Notes: generated by a model not told the origin, from the sequence alone. Shown: positions 47,501-55,860, counted from the first letter of the stretch. The stretch: 64,000 nt of DNA from Viridibacillus sp050278625 (GCF_050278625.1 NZ_JBNNTI010000016.1:14301-78300), one strand, 5' to 3'. Translations and numbers: made by a program.

Positions 47501-48983
47501 CTTTTAAGAAAGAAGCTAGTTGATTCGCTCTTTCATTCAATTCACGATAAGTGAGGGTTTTCCCATCACTTAAGAGGGCTACCTGATCAGGTGATTTTTC
47601 TACTTGTTCTTCAAAAAGTTGATGGATCGTCTTATTATCTGGATAACTAATCTTCGTTGCGTTCGCTGCATAAATTTTTTCATGGAATTCTTTCTCACTG
47701 TATAGCTGCACATCTTCAATAATCATATCTTCATTACCCAAAAATTGATTTACGATATTTTGAATGTGTGCATACATGTTAGTGATTTCCTCTTCCCGAT
47801 AATCACTTATTTTATAGTCAAAACTAAGATTAATATAATCCTCCTGCCACTCATTTACGACCAATTGCATTGAATTACTTTGATTTCCGCCATTGTACTC
47901 CTTTACTTCAGCAGGTACACCACCAACCTCTTTTATATATTGCGTATTGTAGTAATTAACGCAAACCTTGAACAAACTATCGTAGCCCTTTTTATTCAAC
48001 TCTAAGTCAGAAATTAAAAGGTCATACGGATATTTCTGATGTACTAAACAATGCTTTAATTCTCGAAGTACCTCTTTCAACATTTCTTTTATAGTAAGTT
48101 TAGGATTTACCTTCATTCTTACTGGGACTGTACTCGTATACATCCCTATCGTGTTTTTATCCATCTTATCCGTACGGTTCAATACAGGAGTACCTAGTAC
48201 AATATCCTCTTGATCCAATACTTTATAATAATAAATCATCATAACAGCGATAAAGAATGTATTAAGTGAAGATCTGTGTTCTTGAATAAATCTCCTAATC
48301 TCCAGTGACATTTGATAATCGAGTTTAAATGATTTACGTCTAGATTCTGTATTGGAAATGCTTTTATATAAAAAATATTCAGATAAATCATTAAACTTAC
48401 TATTCCAAAAATCTTTATTTTTCAGAAATCTTTCTGATTGGAAATACTCTTTCTCTTTTTTTATGTATTCGATATAGGAATACTTCTCAACGGATTCAGC
48501 TTGCTTATCTTCTAATAAATTGATATATAGATCACAGACTTGCTTTTGAAGCAAGTTGGTTGACCAACCATCCGAAATAATGTGATGAACATTAAACAAA
48601 AGACCACATTCATTCTCGGCAATTTTATAAATGGCGATGTAATATAGATCACTGTTTTCTAATTGAAACGCTTTTCGAAAAGTCTCTTGTACCCAATCTT
48701 CACAAGCAATTAATGGCTGATCACAAATACTAAAATCTATAAAATCAATTTTGGAACGTCTGTATTCACTAACGTATTGATAAGGCTCTCCTAATCTTTC
48801 AGAGAACCGTAAGCGCATCCCTTCATTATTCTCAATTACGGCATGAATGGCTTGTTCCAACAATTCCATATTGATTTTGCCTTTCATTTGTAAACAGCCA
48901 CCAATATTATGAATAGCTGAATTTGTATGAATTTTTTCGGTATACCATATGCGTTTTTGCGGATGGGTCAAGTTAAACTCCAT
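44508..48983 (-). CDS. NRPS-A: starter C-A-T-E module (acyl-D-Asn loading)
   Basis: A 1491-residue synthetase from ATG 48983 (AGAGGAG upstream). Domains: N-terminal condensation ~1-430 (NVHHIISDGWS), adenylation ~445-930 (IYTSGSTGKPKG, NEYGPTEAT, NGKVN), carrier with Ser ~981 (QLGGDSIKA), epimerase ~1020-1480 (HHLVVDGVSW, EGHGRE, NYLGNFDN). The pocket code by alignment is DLTKIGEVGK, the Asn type. A condensation domain at the very N-terminus of the first enzyme is the starter type that N-acylates the first residue. The product should therefore be N-acyl-D-Asn, the cap removed by ClbP-type peptidases. Its A domain is very similar to A3 of NRPS-B. Confidence 0.95.
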   Translation of the reverse strand: MEFNLTHPQKRIWYTEKIHTNSAIHNIGGCLQMKGKINMELLEQAIHAVIENNEGMRLRFSERLGEPYQYVSEYRRSKIDFIDFSICDQPLIACEDWVQETFRKAFQLENSDLYYIAIYKIAENECGLLFNVHHIISDGWSTNLLQKQVCDLYINLLEDKQAESVEKYSYIEYIKKEKEYFQSERFLKNKDFWNSKFNDLSEYFLYKSISNTESRRKSFKLDYQMSLEIRRFIQEHRSSLNTFFIAVMMIYYYKVLDQEDIVLGTPVLNRTDKMDKNTIGMYTSTVPVRMKVNPKLTIKEMLKEVLRELKHCLVHQKYPYDLLISDLELNKKGYDSLFKVCVNYYNTQYIKEVGGVPAEVKEYNGGNQSNSMQLVVNEWQEDYINLSFDYKISDYREEEITNMYAHIQNIVNQFLGNEDMIIEDVQLYSEKEFHEKIYAANATKISYPDNKTIHQLFEEQVEKSPDQVALLSDGKTLTYRELNERANQLASFLKEQGVTKEKIVAIKANHSLELVVAILAVLKAGGAYLPIEPNYPIERINFMLQDSEAVILLTDDELHHDLEFQGAVFDLHQEHIYTGNKTNVDCDQTSKDLAYIIYTSGSTGKPKGVMIEHRNLVHYIWWAKKTYVKEQEVFALYSSISFDLTVTSIFTPLISGNQIAIYYDDGKEFILHKILRENKATIVKLTPAHLMLIKDMDNHHSSVKRMIVGGDNLKVAVAREVVESFNGDLEIYNEYGPTEATVGCMIYKYDVDKDRDGSVPIGVAIDNTQIYLLDKNLKPIATGLQGELYISGDGLARGYLNQAELTSERFIQNPFIPDMKMYKTGDIAKYLSDGNITYIGRSDHQVKIRGYRIELGEIEKHLLEHPFIHNIYVTDRENRTGDKLLYAYYVSEHAFGSLELKNWLSKYVPAYMVPNIFIRLDEIPLTINGKVNMALLPVEDDSDKTTTNASSIQEIELVNVMQEILGISEISMSDNFYQLGGDSIKAIQIASKLKNVDIDINVKDILSKESIEEIAATMSVRTERTIVNQGVCEGVIQKTPIIEWFFAQKFKEMNHFNQSILLSCKNNVDKKHIQTAVEKLIEHHDIIRMTYDQNTGGLYYRNDFSADAHKIDYFDLSHLSSKDQYRKITELGYQVKASLDLSTGPLFKAVIFNLGEAGQILLFTAHHLVVDGVSWRILIEDFSTIIQQLHDEKEAVLPLKTNSFADWSIELHEYSNQILQTEIDYWKELLTKDAYFPAECDLGEDDITSASVVQVELDEQLLHEFTQKINEIYGLTLHEGLIIALLLTIQQETDQVEIMIELEGHGREMIHEEIDVSRTVGWFTSMYPAYFTIQNEGMDNRIKHLKEQLRNIPNKGFHYGILQYLKKEFTSETQKGVRFNYLGNFDNSLNSDVFQLSPIDCGVNIGYDNHLTAMLDITAMIVNQNFRMEITYSQNKYHSETMQRFLNNYMETIKEIVKFCADKNEKEFTPSDFNLDLSQDDLDSLFDIGEE

Positions 48984-49094
48984 GTCACTGCTCCTCTTGA
49001 TAATTTTTCTAATTTACATATCATTATGAGTAAACTTGTGCTCTTTTCTGACTAGATAAACATCGTTAATAAAAATTATCTATCCTTACATATT

Positions 49095-49475
49095 TTGAGA
49101 TACGAGAAAGCCCATGCAGGAATTTACTCCGCCTTTAGGCATGGGATGGTAGTATCGCTTTTACAAAGCAAAACATACTATAATTTCGTCATAGTCATGA
49201 AAAAGACTCTAAAACAATCATGTTCTCTGAAAATAGAATACATATGAAGTTGGAGTAGCAAATTCTTCCTCCATAAAATGTAGTAAGTCGTCAAGAACAA
49301 GACGCTAAAACATTTGAGAACAAACTAACTGACTCGTTGTAACAGAACGAGTGCCGTATCTGCTATGCGGACGGGTAATGACATACCCGAACCTTGCACG
49401 TCAAGCGTACTAGAAATAGACTCGCTCTTTGGTAGCAAGAATCCCACTTACCTTAGCCGTGGGAGTGTCAATCTA
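49095..49475 (+). mobile_element. IS200/IS605-type non-autonomous element or guide-RNA relic
   Basis: The region starts with a hairpin CCCATGC ... GCATGGG (49113-49145) and ends with ATCCCAC ... GTGGGAG (49440-49468) around a structured stretch (GCGGACGGGTAATGACATAC). Paired subterminal hairpins are typical of IS200/IS605 ends and their short derivatives. No transposase frame is present. Together with the element at 44.3 kb it brackets NRPS-A. Confidence 0.5.
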
Positions 49476-49539
49476 TATGTAAGTAGTAGTTACCAAAAGT
49501 AGTAAAAACACAAAAACGAAAATTTTATCTAATTTAATT

Positions 49540-50253
49540 TTAAGTTATATTTATACGTCCCAATAATGTATTAATTAAATGAATGATAGAATGAAATTGA
49601 TTATTAATAAAAAAATGCCCCCCATCAAAAGCGAAAATTTTCGGTTGTCTTTTCGCATGGATGCACCATTCATCTAATTCTTCTATAGTAGTTAAGTTAT
49701 CATCCTTACCATATAAAACGACAATATCACTGTCGATTTTATCTTGTTTCTCATTGTAATTGTAAGTCTCGACCAATCTAAAGTCGGCTCTTAAAATCGG
49801 AACAAAAAAATTAAATAATTCATTATTTTCCACTATTTCCTTTTCAAATCCCTCCAACGACAAGAGTTCTTGTCGAAATTTGTCGTCTGAAAGTTGGTGT
49901 ATCTCTTTCTTTCTCTTCAGATGCGGAGGATTTTTTCCAGAAATAATAATAAGCTCTGGCAACATATTTTTTTCAATCATTAGTTTATGGGCACACTCAT
50001 AGGCAAGTAAACTTCCCATGCTGTGACCGAAAAAGGCAAAGGGTGTTCCATCCAAATGCTTTTCTATTTCTTGAACGATGTCATTGATCGCTTCATCAAA
50101 AGACTGATAAAAAGGCTCTTCTATTCTTCTACCTCTACCCGCTGGCTCGATTGGGATCAGTTGAATAGACGGTAACAATTTACTTCTCCATTTCATATAG
50201 ATACTGCTTGATCCTCCAGCATAAGGAAAACAAAAAAGCTTAATATGATTCAT
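49540..50253 (-). CDS. Type II thioesterase
   Basis: A 237-residue alpha/beta hydrolase of the SrfAD type: N-terminal LFCFPYAGGSSSIY, nucleophile elbow FFGHSMGSLLAYE, Asp in VLYGKDDNLT and His in DGGHFFIN. These proteins clear misprimed carrier domains in NRPS assembly lines. GGGAGG precedes the ATG. The start overlaps the ancestral end of the PPTase gene by 14 bp, so they were probably one operon. Confidence 0.92.
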   Translation of the reverse strand: MNHIKLFCFPYAGGSSSIYMKWRSKLLPSIQLIPIEPAGRGRRIEEPFYQSFDEAINDIVQEIEKHLDGTPFAFFGHSMGSLLAYECAHKLMIEKNMLPELIIISGKNPPHLKRKKEIHQLSDDKFRQELLSLEGFEKEIVENNELFNFFVPILRADFRLVETYNYNEKQDKIDSDIVVLYGKDDNLTTIEELDEWCIHAKRQPKIFAFDGGHFFINNQFHSIIHLINTLLGRINIT

Positions 50254-50935
50254 CGTACCTCCCAGATAGTCTTGCGATTTCTATAAATTTTATTAATTCG
50301 GAAAAATTGATGAATGTTATTTTTTCAGAGAAGTCATTTGATTCTGAACAAACGGAAAATTTATGTGAATCATCCACATAATATTGCTTTCAATAGTATT
50401 GTATGTGACTATTTACTTCTTCAATCTCCATATAATTCTGCCTGTATCTTTTCACGGCAACTGAATGTAAAGGTATAGCTAATCCTTTACCTACTACTTT
50501 TATGTAACTTTCTTCCATCGTCCACAATTCGTAAAAATAAGCTAGACGTTCATTCCTATTTTTGATAAGAAGATTATTATATTCCTCACTCGAAAAGAAC
50601 CTTTCAGAAATACTTATACTGTCAATCGGTTCTATTTTCTCAATATCGACGCCAATCTGATCTTTATCAACAGCACAAGCTATCCATTCACCTGAATGTG
50701 ATACATTAAACTGAAAATCTGTAGCATTACATAAATGCGGCTTCCCGTATAAATTATTAGAAAAATTAATTTCAGAGTTTTTTAGTTGGAGCTTTCTACA
50801 AATTATTGACCTAACCAATATGCTTAATAAATCGGGCAATTTTCTGCTTTTTTCAACTGAAACGTGACGAAGCAACTCTCGAAGTAATTCAGGTTCTATT
50901 TTCTCTGGAATTTTACCGATATACACCTCTATCAC
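50240..50935 (-). pseudogene. Sfp-type phosphopantetheinyl transferase with in-frame TGA
   Basis: From GTG 50935 the gene encodes 181 residues of a 4'-phosphopantetheinyl transferase: GKPHLC, FNVSHSG, GVDIEKIEP (Mg-binding Asp/Glu) and WTMEESYIKVVGKG. It then meets TGA at 50390, but the same frame continues with KQYYVDDSHKFSVCSESND up to 50240, matching the C-terminus of Sfp (about 224 residues). In addition, about 11 residues are missing near residue 32, where Sfp has RRFYHKEDAHRT, including the CoA-contacting Thr44. Both changes point to loss of function, so another PPTase would be needed to prime the NRPS carriers. Confidence 0.85.
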
Positions 50936-51145
50936 TACGCTTCATATTTCCTTTCTTAATAGAATATTTAGAGCGCCGAAGAATATATCATCCAATATAT
51001 TGACCACAAATATTGAAATCGACAAATCAAAAAGGCAGAATTTAACAACAACTACCATTTATTATATGGGTATATATGTTTTAGTGTCAATATATTTACA
51101 ATTGCGTTTAACCATATACTAACATAGCAGTTGATTTCACAAAAA
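50936..51145. other. Upstream region of the NRPS cluster
   Basis: AT-rich, no gene. The promoter of the peptide cluster (minus strand) should lie here, between the IS4 remnant end and the PPTase gene; no box pair is clear enough to call. Confidence 0.4.
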
Positions 51146-52330
51146 TAGACAGACCTATCTCGTTATTTGTTCATACTCTTTTAAAAATATAAACATCTCA
51201 CTCAGCCAACCTGTCGGTAAAGAATCAATGATTGAAAGACATGACGTTTCTTCGTTTTATCAAACAACCAACAAATCAATACATACGCAGTTAAAGCGAC
51301 ATAAAGCTGATTAAATACGGCATTCTTAGTCGTGACAAATAACATGGAAGCATTTAAATTTTGCTTTATCTAACGGAAAAACACTTCAATCCCCCAACGA
51401 GCTTTATACATATTGGCGATGTCTTCGGCAGATATACTCATAAGATTTGTTACAACACGGATTTCACGGTTTTGGTCATCTTTAAAGAAGACCATCCGAT
51501 GTCTACATGTAGAACGTGATTGTTCTGTTCCCAGTTGGCACGTCATGTCTTTTGTGACAGAATTCTTTGGAATCAATCGTTTTAAAGCGTGTGGTCGATG
51601 AATCTTCACATTGACTTTTACCCGAATTCCGAAAAATTGATCTTTATTCAAGAACTGGTCAATGCGACTGATGTTGAAATAAGCTCGATCTTCGTAGTAA
51701 TTCGTCTTGTTCTTCAACAGTATACTTACGATAATAAAACTTTTATCTGCCAATGATTCACCTATTGGAAAATCATGTATAAGACCTGTTGTTTCAAAAA
51801 CTTCATGAGGCATCATTGTTTCAGGGGTGTAGCTAACATGAAGTTTAATACCTACACGTTCTCCATGGTAAAGAGCCCGAGGTAGACGATTTTTCCTACT
51901 GTAATCGTATGGAATCAATCAACAATAATTCTTTTGGTATATTTAAATGACGATGAGTAATTCGAATGCATTTAGAACACATTAATTCGAAAATACGTTT
52001 AAAGAGATTGTATTTAACATACTCATTTTCTTTGAAAAAGAAGAATAGTTTAGCTTCCTCAACCCATAATGTGAACCTACATCTGCACAATGGCGATAAC
52101 TTTTCCATTAAAGAGCAGCAGCACTTATCATATATTGAAGGAGTGTAAACAATCTATTTTATTGGATGAATCGTTGTATTGTAGGTATTTTTGAATTCTA
52201 TCTATTTCGTTTGGAGATATAACCTTTTGAATCAAATTAGGAAACATGATATTCTTATTCGTAAGAGACATCCTTTCTAATTTGGTGAGTTAGCACTTCC
52301 ATTTTATAAGAAGGATGTCTCTTTTTGTAT
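51146..52330 (-). mobile_element. Degenerate IS4-family element, copy 1
   Basis: An almost full-length but decayed insertion sequence holding the transposase pseudogene at 51202-52247. Its left end (AATAGACA, 51146) is repeated at the second copy at 53.7 kb. An imperfect hairpin with arms AAGAGACATCCTTTC and GAAGGATGTCTCTTTT lies near its right end (52266-52323). Confidence 0.7.
51202..52247 (-). pseudogene. IS4-family transposase, multiply broken
   Basis: The pieces in order on the minus strand are: MFPNLIQKVISPNEIDRIQK (from ATG 52247), MEKLSPLCRCRFTLWVEEAK ... LLLIDS, KNRLPRALYHGERVGIKLHV, and the DDE-domain end YKARWGIEVFFR. After that Arg an in-frame TAG replaces the Trp of the usual FRWIKQNL, and the frame goes on IKQNLNASMLFVTTKNAVF to 51202. 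There are at least two frameshifts and one stop, so the transposase is dead. Confidence 0.85.
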
Positions 52331-52501
52331 TTATTCGATTGGTTTTTTATGGATAATCAACATGCGTAATAATCGGTATCAAAAACAGTACAAAAGATCT
52401 GGTTGGTGATGCTATGAATATCGAATTCATTAGAAACTTTACACAAAGAATAAGTATCTTCAAGTAACTTTAAGCATGGAAATGAATTTCTATTTATAAT
52501 T
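52248..52501. other. Spacer between IS4 remnant and dioxygenase gene
   Basis: Holds the hairpin of the IS end and then AT-rich sequence without a gene. Confidence 0.4.
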
Positions 52502-53377
52502 TCACTCCAATATTAAAACATCAAATCCAATAGTCGATCGATACCCCGGCTCATTTGGGTTAATTAATGAAATAGGTGTTACTGCATGCCATAACTCTGA
52601 TCCTTTATCTGGTTGAAAGATACCTTGACCAGACTGCAATGTAATATTGAGTAGAGGCGTTCTTGCATCAGCACCATAAATAATACTTTTTCCACCACTA
52701 ACATTATTTCTTTCGACCACCAATGCAGATACAATATAATCCATTCCATCTTGATGAATTCCTTCAGGCGAGTTGGAGCTTATCTGGTCTGGAATACACA
52801 GAATTAAAGTGTGATGAATTGAAATACTTAGTTTTTTCACAAAATTATTATATTCTTTAACCTTATCTCCAACTTGAATTAGAATTTTCTTAAGGTCTTC
52901 ATCAAATAGGTACTCAGGCAACTCTTTGAATTTCCGGGGAATCAGGCGATAATCTAAATCATTAGTGGAGATCGTTGCTTCAGTTTGTTGAAATGTACCA
53001 CAAGGAATTCGTTGAATTCCCCAACCCATTCCTTCCCAAGTCAATTCACATTCAGAAATAAGTCGCATTCTTGTCGGTTGTAAAGAAGAGATTTTTAAAA
53101 AAACATCACTAGGTACACTTGGGAAGATTTCAGGTAAATCGCTATCAGGGATTTCACCTTTGTAAATCTTTATCCAAACACCATTCCCTATTTTATCCAA
53201 TTCATTTTGTGACAAATGCGACTGTAAAATTTCTATTTTATTTTTTTGAATCAAGTAAGCATCAGGTTCATACTCCTTATATCCCTTTCTTAGCTTGTCT
53301 TTCATTTTTTCTAAATCGATATCAAGATCAATTACATTTACAATACTAATTGGTGTATCTAATTCTTTTAATAACAC
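52502..53377 (-). CDS. 2-oxoglutarate/Fe(II)-dependent dioxygenase (PF10014 type)
   Basis: A protein of about 291 residues. The iron-binding facial triad is visible as HxD in EGIHQDGMDY and a distal His in ELWHAVTPI; a 2-oxoglutarate-binding Arg is likely in YRSTIGFDV. These are the features of the 2OG-Fe dioxygenase family that includes the L-isoleucine dioxygenase of Bacillus thuringiensis. Such enzymes hydroxylate free amino acids. The start is uncertain: ATG at 53398 lacks a ribosome site, while GTG at 53377 has AGGAGA seven bases upstream. The gene lies between two IS4 remnants, 1.6 kb from the NRPS operon. A role in supplying a hydroxylated residue to the NRPS is a guess. Confidence 0.8.
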   Translation of the reverse strand: MLLKELDTPISIVNVIDLDIDLEKMKDKLRKGYKEYEPDAYLIQKNKIEILQSHLSQNELDKIGNGVWIKIYKGEIPDSDLPEIFPSVPSDVFLKISSLQPTRMRLISECELTWEGMGWGIQRIPCGTFQQTEATISTNDLDYRLIPRKFKELPEYLFDEDLKKILIQVGDKVKEYNNFVKKLSISIHHTLILCIPDQISSNSPEGIHQDGMDYIVSALVVERNNVSGGKSIIYGADARTPLLNITLQSGQGIFQPDKGSELWHAVTPISLINPNEPGYRSTIGFDVLILE

Positions 53378-53384
53378 AATCATC

Positions 53385-53594
53385 TCTCCTATTATCATTC
53401 TAAAATTTGGTACGGAATCCGTTGAAATTTCTGTTACAGTTTCAAGATTAAATCGTTCATCTAACTGTTCAACTGTCTTTTATAGAAGATATATCTGATG
53501 GACTACTTTCTTTTTCTGCAGCAAGGGCAGAAGGTGCAAATAATGTTGCTACCAATGTGGTAGAAGTTAATACTTTAAATGCATGTTTTTCCAT
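53385..53594 (-). pseudogene. Remnant of a secreted protein (signal peptide)
   Basis: From ATG 53594 (AAGGGGAG upstream) the minus strand encodes a clear signal peptide, KVLTSTTLVATLFAPSALAA, followed by EKESSPSDISSIKDS and a stop. One base shift continues as VEQLDERFNLETVTEISTDS up to the dioxygenase start. The mature protein is missing; its identity is unknown. Confidence 0.6.
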
Positions 53595-53699
53595 GGATTA
53601 AACTCCCCTTAAATTAAAAATTATGTATAATATGAAAATATTACCACAATTAATACAATACAGAATATTCAATATTTAATCAAATATAAAATATCACGG

Positions 53700-54078
53700 C
53701 GGATGTTAATTTTAGAAAAATAGACACACCTATCCCTTTATTTGTTCATACTCTTTTAAAAATATAAACATCTCACTTAGCCAACATATCGGTAAAGAAT
53801 CAATGATTGAAAGACATGACGTTTCTTCGTTTTATCAAACAACCAACAAATTAATACATACCAGTTAAAACGGCATAAAGCTGATTAAATACGGCATTCT
53901 TAGTCGTGCCAAATAACGTGGAAGCATTTAAATTTTGCTTCATCCAACTGAAAACACTTCAATCCCCCAACGAGCTTTATACATATTGGCGATTTCTTCG
54001 GCAGATACACTCATAAGATTTGTTACAACACAGATTTCATGGTTTTGGTCATCTTTAAAGAAGACCATGCGATGTCCA
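53700..54078 (-). mobile_element. IS4-family element fragment, copy 2 (3' end)
   Basis: This piece repeats 51146-51500 almost base for base, covering the last third of the transposase (VVTNLMSVSAEEIANMYKAR) and the IS end. It breaks off at about 54078 into unrelated DNA. The two copies are in the same orientation and enclose the dioxygenase gene. Confidence 0.85.
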
Positions 54079-54132
54079 GACAAACAACAAAGATATCTAG
54101 ACTGAAAAAGGCAATTATAAGCCTCTATACTC

Positions 54133-54396
54133 AAACTTTATAATTTTGGGCATCATGATGCGTATCTTTTTAAAGAGTTTCCCTTAGGTACTCCTTATAA
54201 AGTTGATTTTCTTCTAATTGGAAAAGGATTAGGTGCATATGAATTCGTGTATATAGAGTTAGAAAAATCTAATGAAAGATTTTTTATTCAAAGTGGTGAT
54301 TTAGGCGAAACATTTAACAAAGGCCTACGCCAAATAGCTAATTGGAAAAGATGGTGTGAAAATCACTTTTTAATTAGAGCATCAAATGCTACATGA
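54133..54396 (+). pseudogene. Shedu-like (DUF4263) nuclease fragment
   Basis: The plus strand encodes 87 codons, NFGHHDAYLFKEFPLGTPYK, VDFLLIG, YEFVYIELEKS and LRQIANWKRWCENHF. The spaced Asp-Glu-x-Glu core and the terminal QxxxWxxW pattern resemble the catalytic region of Shedu (SduA, DUF4263) anti-phage nucleases. There is no start; the 5' part is cut by the IS4 fragment, and the frame stops at 54396. Confidence 0.55.
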
Positions 54397-54702
54397 AATT
54401 CGGGCACAAGGCGAGCTTCAAGATTTTATTAATGTCCTCAAAGCACTTGAGCAATAACCCATAATAGGAACAATACAAGTTATTATGGATGTGTTACCAG
54501 ATGGTTACGGTGAACGTAGATTTACGAAATTGAGTGATAATGTCACTAAGTGGAACATGGACAAGTAAGTCATTGAAAAGCAATGAAGGTCAAGGTATTA
54601 CAGTGGTGAAAGCTAAACACAGTTCTAAAGGGGTTCAGAATAGGGCACAGGTTTTATTGAACAAATTAGATTACTAGACATTACTGGGTGGGAGTAGCAA
54701 TT
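54397..54702 (+). other. Short broken coding remnants
   Basis: Fragments such as LHEIRAQGELQDFINVLKAL (ends 54457) and MDVLPDGYGERRFTKLSDNV (ends about 54570) read open on the plus strand. I do not recognise a family for either. Confidence 0.3.
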
Positions 54703-54924
54703 ATGAAACTTTATGAAAGAGATTATTCTATATTGAATGAGGGAGCAATTATCGAGTGGAATCGTGTAAAAGAATCTGAAAAGAATGGGACTCGATTTGG
54801 GAGAATAAATAAATTCAGTGAATACTCGAAGGCAGCAAGACATTATTCATCACTTTTTGCTAACAATTATTTAGATATTGAAGAATTAAAAGATGAAAAA
54901 TACATAAGAGGGAGTTGCAAATGA
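54703..54924 (+). CDS. Hypothetical small protein
   Basis: A 73-residue acidic-basic protein (MKLYERDYSILNEGAIIEWN start) with GGGAG eight bases upstream of the ATG. No family recognised. It may be the rest of a larger broken gene. Confidence 0.4.
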   Translation: MKLYERDYSILNEGAIIEWNRVKESEKNGTRFGRINKFSEYSKAARHYSSLFANNYLDIEELKDEKYIRGSCK

Positions 54925-54965
54925 ATTAATTGTACTCATCATTTACATTGATTTCTGATTCGTAC

Positions 54966-55499
54966 TTATCTAAAAATCCAAAATGCCTTGTATAGCTCAT
55001 TTCGCCGAATTCGATTAGAAGATGTTATTAAATTACGCTCTCGTAAAAGATCATGATATTTAAGATTAATAGATCCCCTCGAAAATTGATGTATTAGAAC
55101 TTGCAGCAGTTGATATGCCATCATTGCTAAAGAAATTTGAATGACTACAAACTCTATTGGTTCAACTTCTTGAATCATTGATAAGTTCATTAACTTTTTA
55201 TCGAATCGAGTAAACGTCTTTGAAAAATCGACAGGATACTTCTCTAATTTGAATTCATGATGCGCACAGAAGTCAATCCCCTGTAGTTAATCCTCATGAT
55301 GAATATAGGTTTCTCCATGCTGATCAATATCATTAGCTACACATTCCGGACAATAATAGAGTCCGGCCTTTTTACAAATACCTCCTGCCACCATTCCAAG
55401 TCTTGTATAAAGTCCCTTTCCATCTCCTTGAACATCTTGTAGAAGTTCTTCCTGGCGTTGTTTGAAAAAAAACGGAGGATAGTAATGGCTAACAGACAA
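54966..55499 (-). pseudogene. TnsD/TniQ-family target-selection protein fragment
   Basis: One minus-strand frame with a single TAA at about 55287. Before it: KGLYTRLGMVAGGICKKAGL and YYCPECVANDIDQHGETYIH; after it: LQGIDFCAHHEFKLEKYPVD and more. The CxxC ... Y(x)HH ... CxxH zinc pattern is the hallmark of TniQ/TnsD, which directs Tn7-like transposons to a target site. The N-terminus is missing, where a plus-strand gene now begins, and no tnsABC genes are in the window. Confidence 0.7.
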
Positions 55500-55694
55500 A
55501 ATAATCAGAGCCCTGAATCACTTGAAATTTTTGCTGCCAAACTTGCGTTGATTGGGGTTACACTTACTACTTTAGGTGATGGAATAACTGCTATTGCCGC
55601 AGCATTAGCGCTACAAAAATTAGCAAACTCTAATAACAAAGGTTCTTCAAATCAAGATAACCAATCAAAACAATTTGAGCAATTAAAGAAGTAA
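55485..55694 (+). CDS. Small conserved protein, amphipathic
   Basis: A 69-residue protein started at ATG 55485, with GGAGGA six bases upstream. The middle (LEIFAAKLALIGVTLTTLGD, then GITAIAAALALQKLAN) is one or two hydrophobic helices; the tail is polar and rich in Asn, Ser and Gln. Similar short proteins occur in Bacillaceae genomes, of unknown function. Confidence 0.65.
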   Translation: MANRQNNQSPESLEIFAAKLALIGVTLTTLGDGITAIAAALALQKLANSNNKGSSNQDNQSKQFEQLKK

Positions 55695-55760
55695 TATCTA
55701 ATCTGGAGCGTAGAAAATAGAAATTTTTCTACATATCAATTGCAATACATCAAAAAATGA

Positions 55761-55815
55761 AGATTTAAAAAGTTTACTTTCAAAAACTCTTTATGAAAGT
55801 AAACTTTTTAAATCT
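55761..55815. terminator. Bidirectional terminator
   Basis: Perfect 22-bp inverted repeat (arms 55761-55782 and 55794-55815, core AAAAAGTTTACTTTCA) between convergent genes. Confidence 0.8.
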
Positions 55816-55860
55816 GTTTTCAATATACTTATAAATTTAGCTTAGTTTTACACCTAATTG

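Noticed and set aside
51370..51918. Active IS4 transposase
   Set aside because: Frameshifts upstream and an in-frame TAG in the catalytic region show that it is dead.
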